A stretch of DNA of 64,000 nucleotides from HGM11367 sp964600435. GTDB lineage: Bacteria; Bacillota; Clostridia; Christensenellales; UBA1242. Below the pieces are notes generated by a model. That model had not been told where the DNA came from, ran no database searches, and saw only the letters and a list, made by a program, of their open reading frames with translations. Location: NCBI GenBank assembly GCA_964600435.1, contig CAZRJB010000002.1, forward strand, positions 1-64,000, in the 5' to 3' direction. Below, piece by piece: positions 16,976 to 24,985 of the stretch. The position numbers and the translations under genes are program-made. Within the stretch, counting starts at the first letter, position 1. Each line of letters begins with the position of its first letter.

Positions 16976-17008
16976 CATTAAAAAATGGCAACTGTTTTGT
17001 TGCCATTT
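16976..17008 (-). terminator. Terminator of secreted repeat protein gene
   Basis: Arms AAATGGCAAC / GTTGCCATTT with a 6-base loop lie after the stop codon. On the minus strand they are followed by a T-rich run. Confidence 0.8.
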
Positions 17009-17037
17009 ATAAATACAAAAGCTTTTAAAAAAGTTGT

Positions 17038-19188
17038 TTAAGAAGTAACCGTTTCGCTGTTGTTTATTGGATTCCATTGTGCATAACCATCCAATGAAGA
17101 TGTTTCTTGTTTGGTATATTTTGTTGAAAGTGCTTCATCCATATCTGTAATGTTTTCTTTAATATATATATTTACATAATTAAGAGAACGATAGCCACCT
17201 ATTCCTGTACATTTTATTTCTTCTTTAACTGATGAATTTGAAACATTAAACACAATCATTTCTAGACTACTACAACCTTTAAATAACGTTGTTACCATCA
17301 TTGATGGATAACCCGCATATGAATATGTCAAAGTGTAATCACAATCAAAAACAACTTTTTTTATTGATGTGTTAGCAAAAACTGAATTTGTATCATCTTC
17401 TTCAACTGTATACTCATAATTATTGGACCAAACATACAAATTCCCATTAAACAATGCATTGTTTTTTATGGAATAGGTTGTGTTGCCTTCTGCAACATTT
17501 ATTGCTGTTGTGGTTGATTTGATTTTGCTTGTTGCTATGTTTGTTACATCTGCTGGAATTGTTATTGTTGCGGCTCCTGATGTCCATATCACATCACCAG
17601 TTGTTTTGTTGTATAAAACATCACCATTTGAAGCATAGGTTGTGTTGCCTTCTTCCACATTTACCGTTGTTGTGGTTAATTTGATATCGCCACCATAATT
17701 ATCAATATAAATGTTTGTTACGTCTGCTGGAATTGTTATTGTTTCTGCTCCTGATGTCCATACTATTCCGCCAGTTGTTTTCTTATACAACACATCACCA
17801 TTTGAGCCATAGGTTGTGTTGCCTTCTTCCACATTTACTGTTGTTGTGGTTGATGCAATAGTAATTGAATTTACACCTGCTGGAATTGTTATTGTCTCTG
17901 CGCCTGATGTCCATACATATTGACCTGTTGTTTTATCATACAAAACATCTCCATTTGATGCATAGGTTGTGTTGTTTGAATCTACATAAATTTTATTTGT
18001 AACATTGATCATACCCCCATATGGAAGAGTATAATTGTATTCACTTAATTTTTCCGGCAATGTTATGGAACTTGTTGAATTGTTGATGCTTATAACTTTT
18101 GATGTTGTATTATCAGTGTCAACTAAATACGTAATTCCATCATTAGTTACTTTTACAATGCTTTCTTCATTAGGGTCATCATGAACTGCAATTGCATTCG
18201 CAGCAATGCCTGACCCCTTTGTTATTTGAACAGATGAATTATTATATATTTCATAAACACTAGAACCTCTATTTGAAATATAACTTTCAAATGTGCTTGG
18301 CAAAACAACAGTGTATGCACTTAGTGTTGTATAGTTCGAATTAATTGTTGTTATTCCTTCTGAAATAATCATTTTCCCTTTTACGGTTGAGTAACCAGTA
18401 TATGGATAAATTGTATCAATTACAACAGTATTTCCTGAAGAATCTTTAACTTTTGACGGAATAACAATTTCGTTATTTTCATCCAATGTTAATGTTTGAA
18501 GATATAAAGTGCTGCCTGACACACTGCCAAAATCAGACGCTAATGGAATTATAGGCATTTTTGATTTTTCAAAATTAACAGTCAAATTTAAGTTTTGTAA
18601 AGAAACATTTTGGCTTTCGTCATTAATTGATATTTTTAAAACAAGCTCATCCGACAAAGCTGAACCTTCTGCAGGCTTTTTATCTATATAAACTTCATTA
18701 ACAGAATCAGATGCTGACAAGTTCGAACCCAATGCTGGTATTTTAAAACTTGCTTTAACAGGATAATCTGAATAGTTTGTTATTGTAAAAGTTATAGAAA
18801 TTGGTTGAATTTCTTCATCATTTCCTATATTCCAGTCGTCAAAAAAAATGTCTCCAAAATTCCAACTATCTGAATTATTTAAGATTTTTAATGTTTGTTC
18901 GTCATCTTCATATCCTTTATCAAATTTATCCTTCCAAGTTTGATCAGAAGAATTTCCTTGATTTGTATATGTTTTATCGTCAACAACTGCATAATCTAAT
19001 TCTTTGCTACGCATTGCGTTTTGAATTGTAGCAACAACAGCAACCTTGCAGTTGTGCGCTTCAAAACTTACACTTCCGGTTGTGGTTAGGCTTGCTTTTT
19101 TTGCTGCATACACTCCAAATGCCAAAATTGAAAAACATAGGCACAATGTTGCAATGCTAAACAAAAAAGTTAACTTTTTCTTTTTCAT
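17038..19188 (-). CDS. Secreted repeat-bearing surface protein
   Basis: The 716-residue protein has a signal peptide (basic MKKKK, core LFSIATLCLCFSILAFGVYA, cut near residue 29). The mature N-terminal region is of the SipW/TasA-camelysin style, STTGSV-like then WNFGDIFFDDWNIGNDEEIQ. It is followed by a BspA-like region with leucine-rich-repeat-5-type segments. Four tandem units of about 50 residues (about 400-600) carry NTTYASNGDVLY, then KTTG..VWTSGAETITIPA. The units are also near-identical at DNA level. No LPXTG or membrane anchor is visible at the C-terminus. SD AAAGGGGGA precedes the ATG. The promoter contains a poly-G tract. Function is unknown; adhesion or biofilm matrix is a guess. 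Confidence 0.8.
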   Translation of the reverse strand: MKKKKLTFLFSIATLCLCFSILAFGVYAAKKASLTTTGSVSFEAHNCKVAVVATIQNAMRSKELDYAVVDDKTYTNQGNSSDQTWKDKFDKGYEDDEQTLKILNNSDSWNFGDIFFDDWNIGNDEEIQPISITFTITNYSDYPVKASFKIPALGSNLSASDSVNEVYIDKKPAEGSALSDELVLKISINDESQNVSLQNLNLTVNFEKSKMPIIPLASDFGSVSGSTLYLQTLTLDENNEIVIPSKVKDSSGNTVVIDTIYPYTGYSTVKGKMIISEGITTINSNYTTLSAYTVVLPSTFESYISNRGSSVYEIYNNSSVQITKGSGIAANAIAVHDDPNEESIVKVTNDGITYLVDTDNTTSKVISINNSTSSITLPEKLSEYNYTLPYGGMINVTNKIYVDSNNTTYASNGDVLYDKTTGQYVWTSGAETITIPAGVNSITIASTTTTVNVEEGNTTYGSNGDVLYKKTTGGIVWTSGAETITIPADVTNIYIDNYGGDIKLTTTTVNVEEGNTTYASNGDVLYNKTTGDVIWTSGAATITIPADVTNIATSKIKSTTTAINVAEGNTTYSIKNNALFNGNLYVWSNNYEYTVEEDDTNSVFANTSIKKVVFDCDYTLTYSYAGYPSMMVTTLFKGCSSLEMIVFNVSNSSVKEEIKCTGIGGYRSLNYVNIYIKENITDMDEALSTKYTKQETSSLDGYAQWNPINNSETVTS
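17470..17990. repeat. In-gene tandem repeats of about 155-175 bp
   Basis: Four near-copies of a unit lie within the surface-protein gene. Each is marked by GGTTGTGTTGCC or a variant near 17476, 17637, 17811 and 17966. They encode the NTTYASNGDVLY-type protein repeats and could recombine or slip to change copy number. Confidence 0.75.
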
Positions 19189-19219
19189 TTTTTATCCCCC
19201 TTTTAAAAATTGATACCCT

Positions 19220-19246
19220 ATTTTACCCCCCCCTCGCTTTTGTCAA
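19220..19246 (-). promoter_or_regulatory. Surface-protein promoter with G8 spacer tract
   Basis: On the minus strand a perfect TTGACA (19241-19246) is followed after only 15 bases by TAAAAT (19220-19225). Eight of the spacer bases are a run of G (19226-19233). Two more G would give the optimal 17-base spacer. This is the layout of a slippage-controlled phase-variable promoter. Confidence 0.55.
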
Positions 19247-19570
19247 CTAAATTACAATTGTTTTAAAAAAACTTTTTGGTGACAAAAGCATTGGGGGTTG
19301 GTTGGGAGACAATAAGGTCTTTTTTTAAACAATTTTAACTTATGATGAAAACATACACGGAAAAGGAATGGTTCTTTTTATAAATTTTTGTTATTATTTA
19401 AAACTTTGATAAAAATACGCAAAGTCTTTATACGATTTTGTGCAAAATAAAATAAACTATTAATAAAAATATATAATTATAAAAAAAAACAAAAACTATG
19501 CTTAAAATTAGCACAAAAAAACCACCACTCCAAATTTGAAATGATGATTATTTTGCATTTATTCAATAAA
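19247..19570. other. Non-coding region between surface-protein promoter and lipoprotein gene
   Basis: No credible gene. It contains a G-rich patch on the plus strand (19289-19307, GGGGG-TT-GG-TT-GGG) and otherwise AT-rich sequence. No clear terminator was found for the lipoprotein gene at 19571. Confidence 0.35.
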
Positions 19571-20098
19571 TTAATTAGATTTCTTTTTTACGTTAAGAGT
19601 ATATTTTTTGCTAACTTCTGCAGTTTTTTTAAATTCTCCATTTTCTTTATCTCCAACAACCGCCAAAAATGTTAAAGTTGCGTCTTTGTTGGAGTTTATA
19701 ACTAAATTTGTTGTTAAAACATTACCATAACCCACCATGGAGTCCGTCTGTTCGTTTTCTAAGTTGAATATTTTATATTCGTCAAGGCTCACAAATCCAG
19801 TTGTTTTATCAAGATTTATGCTAACCTTGTCCTTGTCTGAAGAAAATTCTTGAAACAGAGTTAAAACAACACCATCTGTATCTGACTTAACCAATATGTC
19901 TACATATTTCCCTTCAAAATCTTTTTCATCTGAAAATTTTATGTTTATTGTGTGGTCTGTGCTTAAAGCGCTTGACACGTCCACAAACGTTACTGTTAAT
20001 GGTTGTCTTGTGTTGTCACATGCACATAAAAGCATGCTTGAAAAAATTATTAATGTAAAGATTATTGTTTTATTGACGATTTTTAAATAATTTATCAT
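19571..20098 (-). CDS. Small lipoprotein, unknown function
   Basis: The 175-residue product has a lipoprotein signal peptide with core IIFTLIIFSSML and lipobox LCAC (Cys at about residue 27). The mature part is a single beta-rich domain (LTVTFVDVSSALSTDHTINI). No family was recognised. The ribosome site is weak (AGGTGAAATT before the ATG). It lies downstream of hpf on the same strand but is separated by a terminator and a 200-base gap. It may work with the other exported proteins here, but nothing in the sequence shows this. Confidence 0.75.
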   Translation of the reverse strand: MINYLKIVNKTIIFTLIIFSSMLLCACDNTRQPLTVTFVDVSSALSTDHTINIKFSDEKDFEGKYVDILVKSDTDGVVLTLFQEFSSDKDKVSINLDKTTGFVSLDEYKIFNLENEQTDSMVGYGNVLTTNLVINSNKDATLTFLAVVGDKENGEFKKTAEVSKKYTLNVKKKSN

Positions 20099-20296
20099 AA
20101 TTTCACCTGATTAAAAATATTAACAATATTATTTATTTTTAAACATGAATACCTATAAAAACTGCAAATTGTTGTGCGGGGCTTGGGCTGGGCGAATTTT
20201 TAAGTTGGGCGGAGCTGTTTGTTGTGCGGGGCTTGCGGCAAAACAACTTTTACTTTTTTTATAAAAATGATGAAAACTTGTTTTTTGTGCTTTGTT
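20099..20296. repeat. GC-rich island with 17-bp direct repeats
   Basis: TTGTTGTGCGGGGCTTG occurs at 20169-20185 and again at 20219-20235, exactly 50 bases apart. Between them are GGGCTGGGCG and TTGGGCGGAGCTG. The patch is strongly G-rich in otherwise AT-rich intergenic DNA. No frame or known element was recognised. Confidence 0.7.
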
Positions 20297-20331
20297 AAAA
20301 AAAGTAAAACGCCCTACAAGATTGTAGGGCG
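20297..20331 (-). terminator. Terminator of hpf
   Basis: A perfect 9-bp stem CGCCCTACA / TGTAGGGCG with a 4-base loop (20310-20331) is followed on the minus strand by TTTTACTTTTTTT. Confidence 0.85.
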
Positions 20332-20371
20332 AAAAAATTTAACTTGTTAAAATTTTGTTGTTTTGCCTGGT

Positions 20372-20902
20372 TTAATAGTTACACTCAATAACACCTAAAG
20401 AACCATCAAAACGATTATATAAAACATTTATTTTGTTAGATTTTTCATTCAAGAAAATATAGAATGAGTGGTCAGAAAGTTCCATGTTTTCAATTGCTTC
20501 TTCAATTGACATTGGAGAAAGGTCAAATTCTTTTGTTTTGTAAATTTTCTTTTCTTCATCTTCTGGAAGTTCAGGCAAAAACTCTAACTTACCAAGGTCA
20601 AAGGCAGATTTTTTAAACAAATCTTTTGTTCTTTTAGAGCACTTAACAATTTGCCTTTCAATTTTTGGCAATGCGGTATCAATATTATCATACATGTTTT
20701 CGCCAACAACTTCTGCTCTAAACAATTTGTTTTTGCTTGTTATTGTTAACTCCAACTTATATGTTTTGTTTTGAAGTGAGCAAACGACTCTTGCCTTTGC
20801 ATTATCATCAAAATATCTATCTAACTTATCTACTTTTTTTGTTATTAATTTTTTTAATGATTGTCCAATATCATAATTTCTTTCTACAAATTCAATTTTC
20901 AT
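20372..20902 (-). CDS. hpf: Ribosome hibernation-promoting factor, long form
   Basis: Binds the 30S decoding region and pairs ribosomes into inactive 100S dimers in stationary phase. The 176-residue length indicates the long form. The S30AE domain occupies about residues 1-100 (MKIEFVERNYDIGQSLKKLI, NKLFRAEVVGENMYDNIDTA). The C-terminal dimerisation domain occupies about 118-175 (KEFDLSPMSIEEAIENMEL, HSFYIFLNEKSNKINVLYNR). TTGGGAGGTAAATT precedes the ATG. It follows clpC by 80 bases and has a possible promoter of its own (TTGATT-18-TAATAT). Confidence 0.95.
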   Translation of the reverse strand: MKIEFVERNYDIGQSLKKLITKKVDKLDRYFDDNAKARVVCSLQNKTYKLELTITSKNKLFRAEVVGENMYDNIDTALPKIERQIVKCSKRTKDLFKKSAFDLGKLEFLPELPEDEEKKIYKTKEFDLSPMSIEEAIENMELSDHSFYIFLNEKSNKINVLYNRFDGSLGVIECNY

Positions 20903-20982
20903 AATTTACCTCCCAATAATTTGTATATATATTTATATTACAAGAAAATTCATTATTAAATCAAATTTTTTTTTAAATTTTG

Positions 20983-23379
20983 TTAACAATTTTCAAATGT
21001 TAACCCATTTCCATTAACATCAATAACTATTGTGCCTTTTTTCTCCAGTTCTCCCAATAAAATTTTTTCTGCAATTTTGTCTTCGACTTCTTGAGAGATA
21101 TATCTTTTTAAAGGCCTTGCTCCATAGCGAGTGTCCACTCCGTTGTCAATAATATAGTCTAATGCGTTTTCTGTCATTTTTAAAGTTAAATCTTGCCTGT
21201 TTAGGCGTTTGTTTATGTTTGCCACCATTATTGTTGCAATTTTGGTTAAGTCTAAAATTGTTAAAGGGTGGAAGATGCACACAACATCAATTCTGTTTAT
21301 GAATTCAGGTCTAAAGTGTTTTCTAAGCGCTTCTAAATATATTGATTTTGTTTGCATATCGTTGTCACATTCTTCTAAATTTTGCATTGCTTGTTGACTG
21401 CCTAAATTTGATGTCATTATTATTATTGTATTTCTAAAATTAACCGTTCTGCCTTGCCCGTCTGTCAAACGTCCATCATCCAAAATTTGTAAAAGCACAT
21501 TAAAAATGTCCGGATGAGCCTTTTCTATTTCGTCAAACAAAACAACTGAATATGGTTTTCTTCTAACCGATTCTGTAAGTTGCCCGCCTTCTTCGTAGCC
21601 AGCATATCCTGGTGGAGCGCCAATAAGTTTAGAAACCGTGTGTGGTTCCATATATTCACTCATGTCAAGCCTTATTATGTTGTTTTCTGAATCAAACATT
21701 GCTTCTGCCAATGCTTTTGTTAGTTCAGTTTTTCCCACACCAGTTTGCCCCATAAAAATAAACGACCCGATTGGTTTGTTTGCATCGCCCATGCCAACAC
21801 GACTTCTTCTTATTGCTTTGCACACACTATTTATTGCCTCGTCTTGTCCAACAACACGTTTGTGAAGTATGTTTTCTAGGTTTAACAATTTTTCTTTTTC
21901 TGTTTCTGTTAGTTTTGTTACTGGCACACCCGTCCATTTTGAAACAACTTCGGCAATGTCGTTGGCAATTATGCACCTATTTCTGTTTTGGTCAAACTTT
22001 TCTTTAAGTTCTGAAATTTGTGTGTTTAACATAACAATTTCTTCATTTATTCTGGCAACAGCTTCATAGTTTCGAGCAATACTATATTCGCTTTTGTTGG
22101 CAACAAGTTTTTGCAAACGCTCTTCTTTATCTTTTAGTTCGTTTGGTTTGATTGAAAAAGCAACTCTAGCACGTGCAGATGCCTCGTCAATTAAGTCAAT
22201 TGCCTTATCTGGCAAACTACGGTCAGGAATATATCTATCACTTAAAGTGACGGCTGCTTCAATTGCGGAATCGGTTATTTTTACTTTATGAAAAGATTCG
22301 TAATTATCTCTAAGCCCTTTTAAAATTTCAATTGTTTGTTCTGTTGTTGGCGGATTAACCATGATTGGTTGAAACCTTCTTTCCAATGCTTTATCTACTT
22401 CAATAAACTTACGATATTCGTCTGTGGTTGTTGCACCAATTGTTTGCAACTCCCCACGAGAAAGATAAGGTTTTAGCATGTCCGATGGGCTAACCTCTCC
22501 TTCTTTTGCTCCTGCTTGGGCTATTGTGTGAATTTCATCAATAAACACAATAATGTTTTGGCTAGCAATTATTGTTTCAATTGCATCTTTAAGTTTTTCT
22601 TCCATGCTTCCGCGATATTTGGTTCCTGCCATAAGCCCGCCAATTTCTAAGGAATACACAATTTTATCTTTTAAAATTTCAGGAACTTCGCCATTTGCAA
22701 TTTTTTGTGCCAAACCTTCTACAACAGCAGTTTTTCCAACACCTGCTTCTCCAATTAAAATTGGATTGTTTTTTGTTTTTCTGCACAAAATTTCAATTAT
22801 TCTTTCAATTTCTTGTTCTCTACCAATTATTGGGTCAATTTTGCCTTGCCTTGCTTTTAGCGTAACATCACTTCCCATGTCCAAAAGTTTATCTGGCAAC
22901 AAGCTTCTGTTTGTGTCGTCTAAAATGGAATCATCTGAGTTAACACTTTGCAACGATATTAAAACTTTTGACTTGATTTCTGTTAGATTAATTTTGAAAG
23001 ATGTTGACAAAATTTTTACAGCATATGTGCCATTGTTAACCAACAATGCAAACAGCAAATGTTCTGTGCCTACAAAATTATGGTTAAGTTGCAATGCAAC
23101 TTGTTTTGCTGTTGCCAAAATTTCTTTGCTTCTGGGAGTTAATTCAACATCAACACCAGCCAAAACTTTTTGGTCTGAATTTTCATTTGTTAATGCTTCT
23201 TTTAAACTAGAACTTGTAACACCATACTCTGCCAAAATTTTGTTTGACATGCATTCTTTTACAGTTGTCAAACCATATAATATGTGTTCTGTTCCAACTT
23301 GATTACCACCAAGTTCCATTGCAATTTTTCCAGCATTTTTGATAACTTTGCCTAAATTGTCGCTAGAAGTACTAAACAT
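20983..23379 (-). CDS. clpC: Clp protease ATPase subunit ClpC
   Basis: A hexameric AAA+ unfoldase that feeds substrates to ClpP. The 798-residue product has two N-terminal Clp repeats (about 1-140), AAA-1 with GEAGVGKTAVVEGLA (about 203), and a short middle region containing a UVR-like motif (ARNYEAVARINEEIV). AAA-2 has GQTGVGKTELTKALAEAMF (about 535) and a C-terminal GARPLKRYI segment. The short middle domain and its place after mcsA-mcsB identify ClpC rather than ClpB. The second ATG (23379) is preferred because it lies 6 bases after AGGAG; the first ATG abuts that site. It overlaps the end of mcsB. Confidence 0.95.
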   Translation of the reverse strand: MFSTSSDNLGKVIKNAGKIAMELGGNQVGTEHILYGLTTVKECMSNKILAEYGVTSSSLKEALTNENSDQKVLAGVDVELTPRSKEILATAKQVALQLNHNFVGTEHLLFALLVNNGTYAVKILSTSFKINLTEIKSKVLISLQSVNSDDSILDDTNRSLLPDKLLDMGSDVTLKARQGKIDPIIGREQEIERIIEILCRKTKNNPILIGEAGVGKTAVVEGLAQKIANGEVPEILKDKIVYSLEIGGLMAGTKYRGSMEEKLKDAIETIIASQNIIVFIDEIHTIAQAGAKEGEVSPSDMLKPYLSRGELQTIGATTTDEYRKFIEVDKALERRFQPIMVNPPTTEQTIEILKGLRDNYESFHKVKITDSAIEAAVTLSDRYIPDRSLPDKAIDLIDEASARARVAFSIKPNELKDKEERLQKLVANKSEYSIARNYEAVARINEEIVMLNTQISELKEKFDQNRNRCIIANDIAEVVSKWTGVPVTKLTETEKEKLLNLENILHKRVVGQDEAINSVCKAIRRSRVGMGDANKPIGSFIFMGQTGVGKTELTKALAEAMFDSENNIIRLDMSEYMEPHTVSKLIGAPPGYAGYEEGGQLTESVRRKPYSVVLFDEIEKAHPDIFNVLLQILDDGRLTDGQGRTVNFRNTIIIMTSNLGSQQAMQNLEECDNDMQTKSIYLEALRKHFRPEFINRIDVVCIFHPLTILDLTKIATIMVANINKRLNRQDLTLKMTENALDYIIDNGVDTRYGARPLKRYISQEVEDKIAEKILLGELEKKGTIVIDVNGNGLTFENC

Positions 23380-24376
23380 CAACATCTCCTTTTTTTATAA
23401 CATTATCCAACATGACAGCAACTTTTTTTGCTCTAAGTTTTTCAACTTCTTTAATGTTTAAATTGGTATTATTTAAGTGACATTCTTTTATTTTACATAA
23501 ATTTTCCAAAATATCAAATTGTTTTACACAATTTAAAACTTTTAAGTTTATTCCCCACAAAACAAAACCTAAATGTTCAACAGATTCTTCAAATGTTAGT
23601 CTGTATGCATTTTTTGCAATGCCATAATTTTTATAAATTTTATCCACCAAGTTGCTTGCTGAAAAATCAAACAATTTGCTTTCTTCCAACGTTTCCAACT
23701 CAACAATTCTTTTTACCATTTTGTTTAAAATTTCAGCAAATTCATTTTCTTTTAAACCAAAAGTATATTTGTTTCTTAAAACAACAAATGCACTTAATTT
23801 GTCTGTGCTTTGGGTAAGCAAGTCAACCAATTCAAAATTGTTTTGCTCAATTTCATTTTTGATTTTGTTCAATTTTTTATCAAAAATTAAAGCGGGCAAA
23901 AACAAACAAACTTCCAGTTGCATTCCTGTTCCGCACAACATTGGGTTTGACGTTAAATAACCGAAATCTGTGTTAAAACACATTTCTAATTTTTCCAAAA
24001 TTTTGTCATCTATTGCATTTGCATTGTTATAACATTTTTCTAAATTATATCCATTTGAAACCGCTTTGATTCTAATATGGTCTTCCTCGTTTATGTAAAT
24101 AAACAAATTTGAGTTAAGGTTTTTTCCGTATGCAGAAATATCTTTGTTATCTATCAAATTGGAAGAAATAATTCCATCTTCTTCAAGCAATTTACAGTCA
24201 AACAACGGCAAATTTTTTAATGCTTTAAACTCAAAATCATCACCTAAAATTTCACTCATGGAACGAGTTACCCCAATTGCTTGTTCAGTGTCTGTGAGCA
24301 ATTTTACAAAAGGCATATCTTTTATGTTACGCCTATAACTAACAGAACAATATAAGACATTTTTATAGTTTTCCAT
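23372..24376 (-). CDS. mcsB: McsB-like protein, catalytic signature lost
   Basis: McsB is a phosphagen-kinase-fold protein arginine kinase that marks proteins for ClpC. This 334-residue homologue aligns along the whole family: NEEDHIRI (about residue 104), DDKILEKLEMCFNTDFGYLTS, LFLPALIF, and a C-terminal YGIAKNAYRLTFEESVEHLG segment. Two key signatures are altered. The substrate/ATP motif CPTNLGTGLRAS reads NPMLCGTGMQLE, so the catalytic Cys and an ATP-binding Arg are replaced. The N-terminal SSRIRLARN reads CSVSYRRN. It is probably a pseudokinase or adaptor. The start at 24376 is chosen because AAGGAA precedes it and homologues begin there. It overlaps mcsA by 14 bases. Confidence 0.85.
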   Translation of the reverse strand: MENYKNVLYCSVSYRRNIKDMPFVKLLTDTEQAIGVTRSMSEILGDDFEFKALKNLPLFDCKLLEEDGIISSNLIDNKDISAYGKNLNSNLFIYINEEDHIRIKAVSNGYNLEKCYNNANAIDDKILEKLEMCFNTDFGYLTSNPMLCGTGMQLEVCLFLPALIFDKKLNKIKNEIEQNNFELVDLLTQSTDKLSAFVVLRNKYTFGLKENEFAEILNKMVKRIVELETLEESKLFDFSASNLVDKIYKNYGIAKNAYRLTFEESVEHLGFVLWGINLKVLNCVKQFDILENLCKIKECHLNNTNLNIKEVEKLRAKKVAVMLDNVIKKGDVDV

Positions 24377-24815
24377 AATTTTGTTCCTTAAGGTTTTGAA
24401 TTTCCACGCCATATTTTGTTGCTTTTTGCAAATCACCATTTTTTAAACAAATTTCCACCATTTGTTCTAGTTCTGATATTTGCTTTTGAACATAAAACAA
24501 ATTAGGCTTTTTGCCTAGATATTTTTTTTCTTTAAACAAGCACAAAAATTTTTCTTTTAAAAATTTTTCAAATGTTGTGTAGCAATTTTCACAACCAAAC
24601 AATCCAGATGATTGAAATTCTTGAAATGATTCTCCGCAATTTTGGCATTTTTTTTCTAAATCTACAGTTTTTGTTGCATTTATTGCCAAAGTTTCAAGTT
24701 CAACTTCATTGTTTAACTTTCTATAACAAGCGCCACACAAATACATCAATTTTTTACTGCTCGGAGAAAGAAATATGCTTGTTGCATCTTTTTTTTCACA
24801 GTTTTCACACAGCAT
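24363..24815 (-). CDS. mcsA: McsA, zinc-binding activator of McsB/ClpC
   Basis: McsA activates McsB and modulates ClpC. The 150-residue product has two pairs of CxxC: CENC and CGAC (residues 3-6 and 27-30), then CQNC and CENC (about 57-60 and 74-77), which fit two zinc sites. A C-terminal UVR-type coiled segment follows (QISELEQMVEICLKNGDLQK). AGGAGGGGG... precedes the ATG at good spacing. It is the first gene of mcsA-mcsB-clpC. The ctsR repressor that normally heads this operon is absent. Confidence 0.9.
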   Translation of the reverse strand: MLCENCEKKDATSIFLSPSSKKLMYLCGACYRKLNNEVELETLAINATKTVDLEKKCQNCGESFQEFQSSGLFGCENCYTTFEKFLKEKFLCLFKEKKYLGKKPNLFYVQKQISELEQMVEICLKNGDLQKATKYGVEIQNLKEQNYGKL

Positions 24816-24850
24816 AGTTTAACCCCCTCCCATTTCTTATTAATATATAT

Positions 24851-24878
24851 ACTATATCATTCATTAAAAAAAAGTCAA
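24851..24878 (-). promoter_or_regulatory. Promoter of mcsA-mcsB-clpC operon
   Basis: TTGACT and TATAGT are separated by 16 bases on the minus strand, about 35 bases upstream of mcsA. I find no CtsR heptamer pair and no CIRCE. Confidence 0.55.
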
Positions 24879-24985
24879 GGGCGAGCTATTTTTATTTATA
24901 TAAATTAAATCGAATTTTGGCTTTTATTTATTGCAAAATCAATTTTAAGAAAAAAAGCGGCTGAACTAAGCCAACCGCTTTGTGT

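Noticed and set aside
19289..19307. G-quadruplex in the intergenic region
   Set aside because: At most a two-layer quadruplex and not tied to any gene start; too weak to claim.
22553..23302. 249-codon plus-strand frame inside clpC
   Set aside because: Shadow of clpC on the opposite strand; composition is that of antisense codons and nothing recognisable is encoded.
24860..24900. CtsR operator near mcsA
   Set aside because: Only a single TTGAC-like half-site that is also the -35; no second heptamer at the right spacing.
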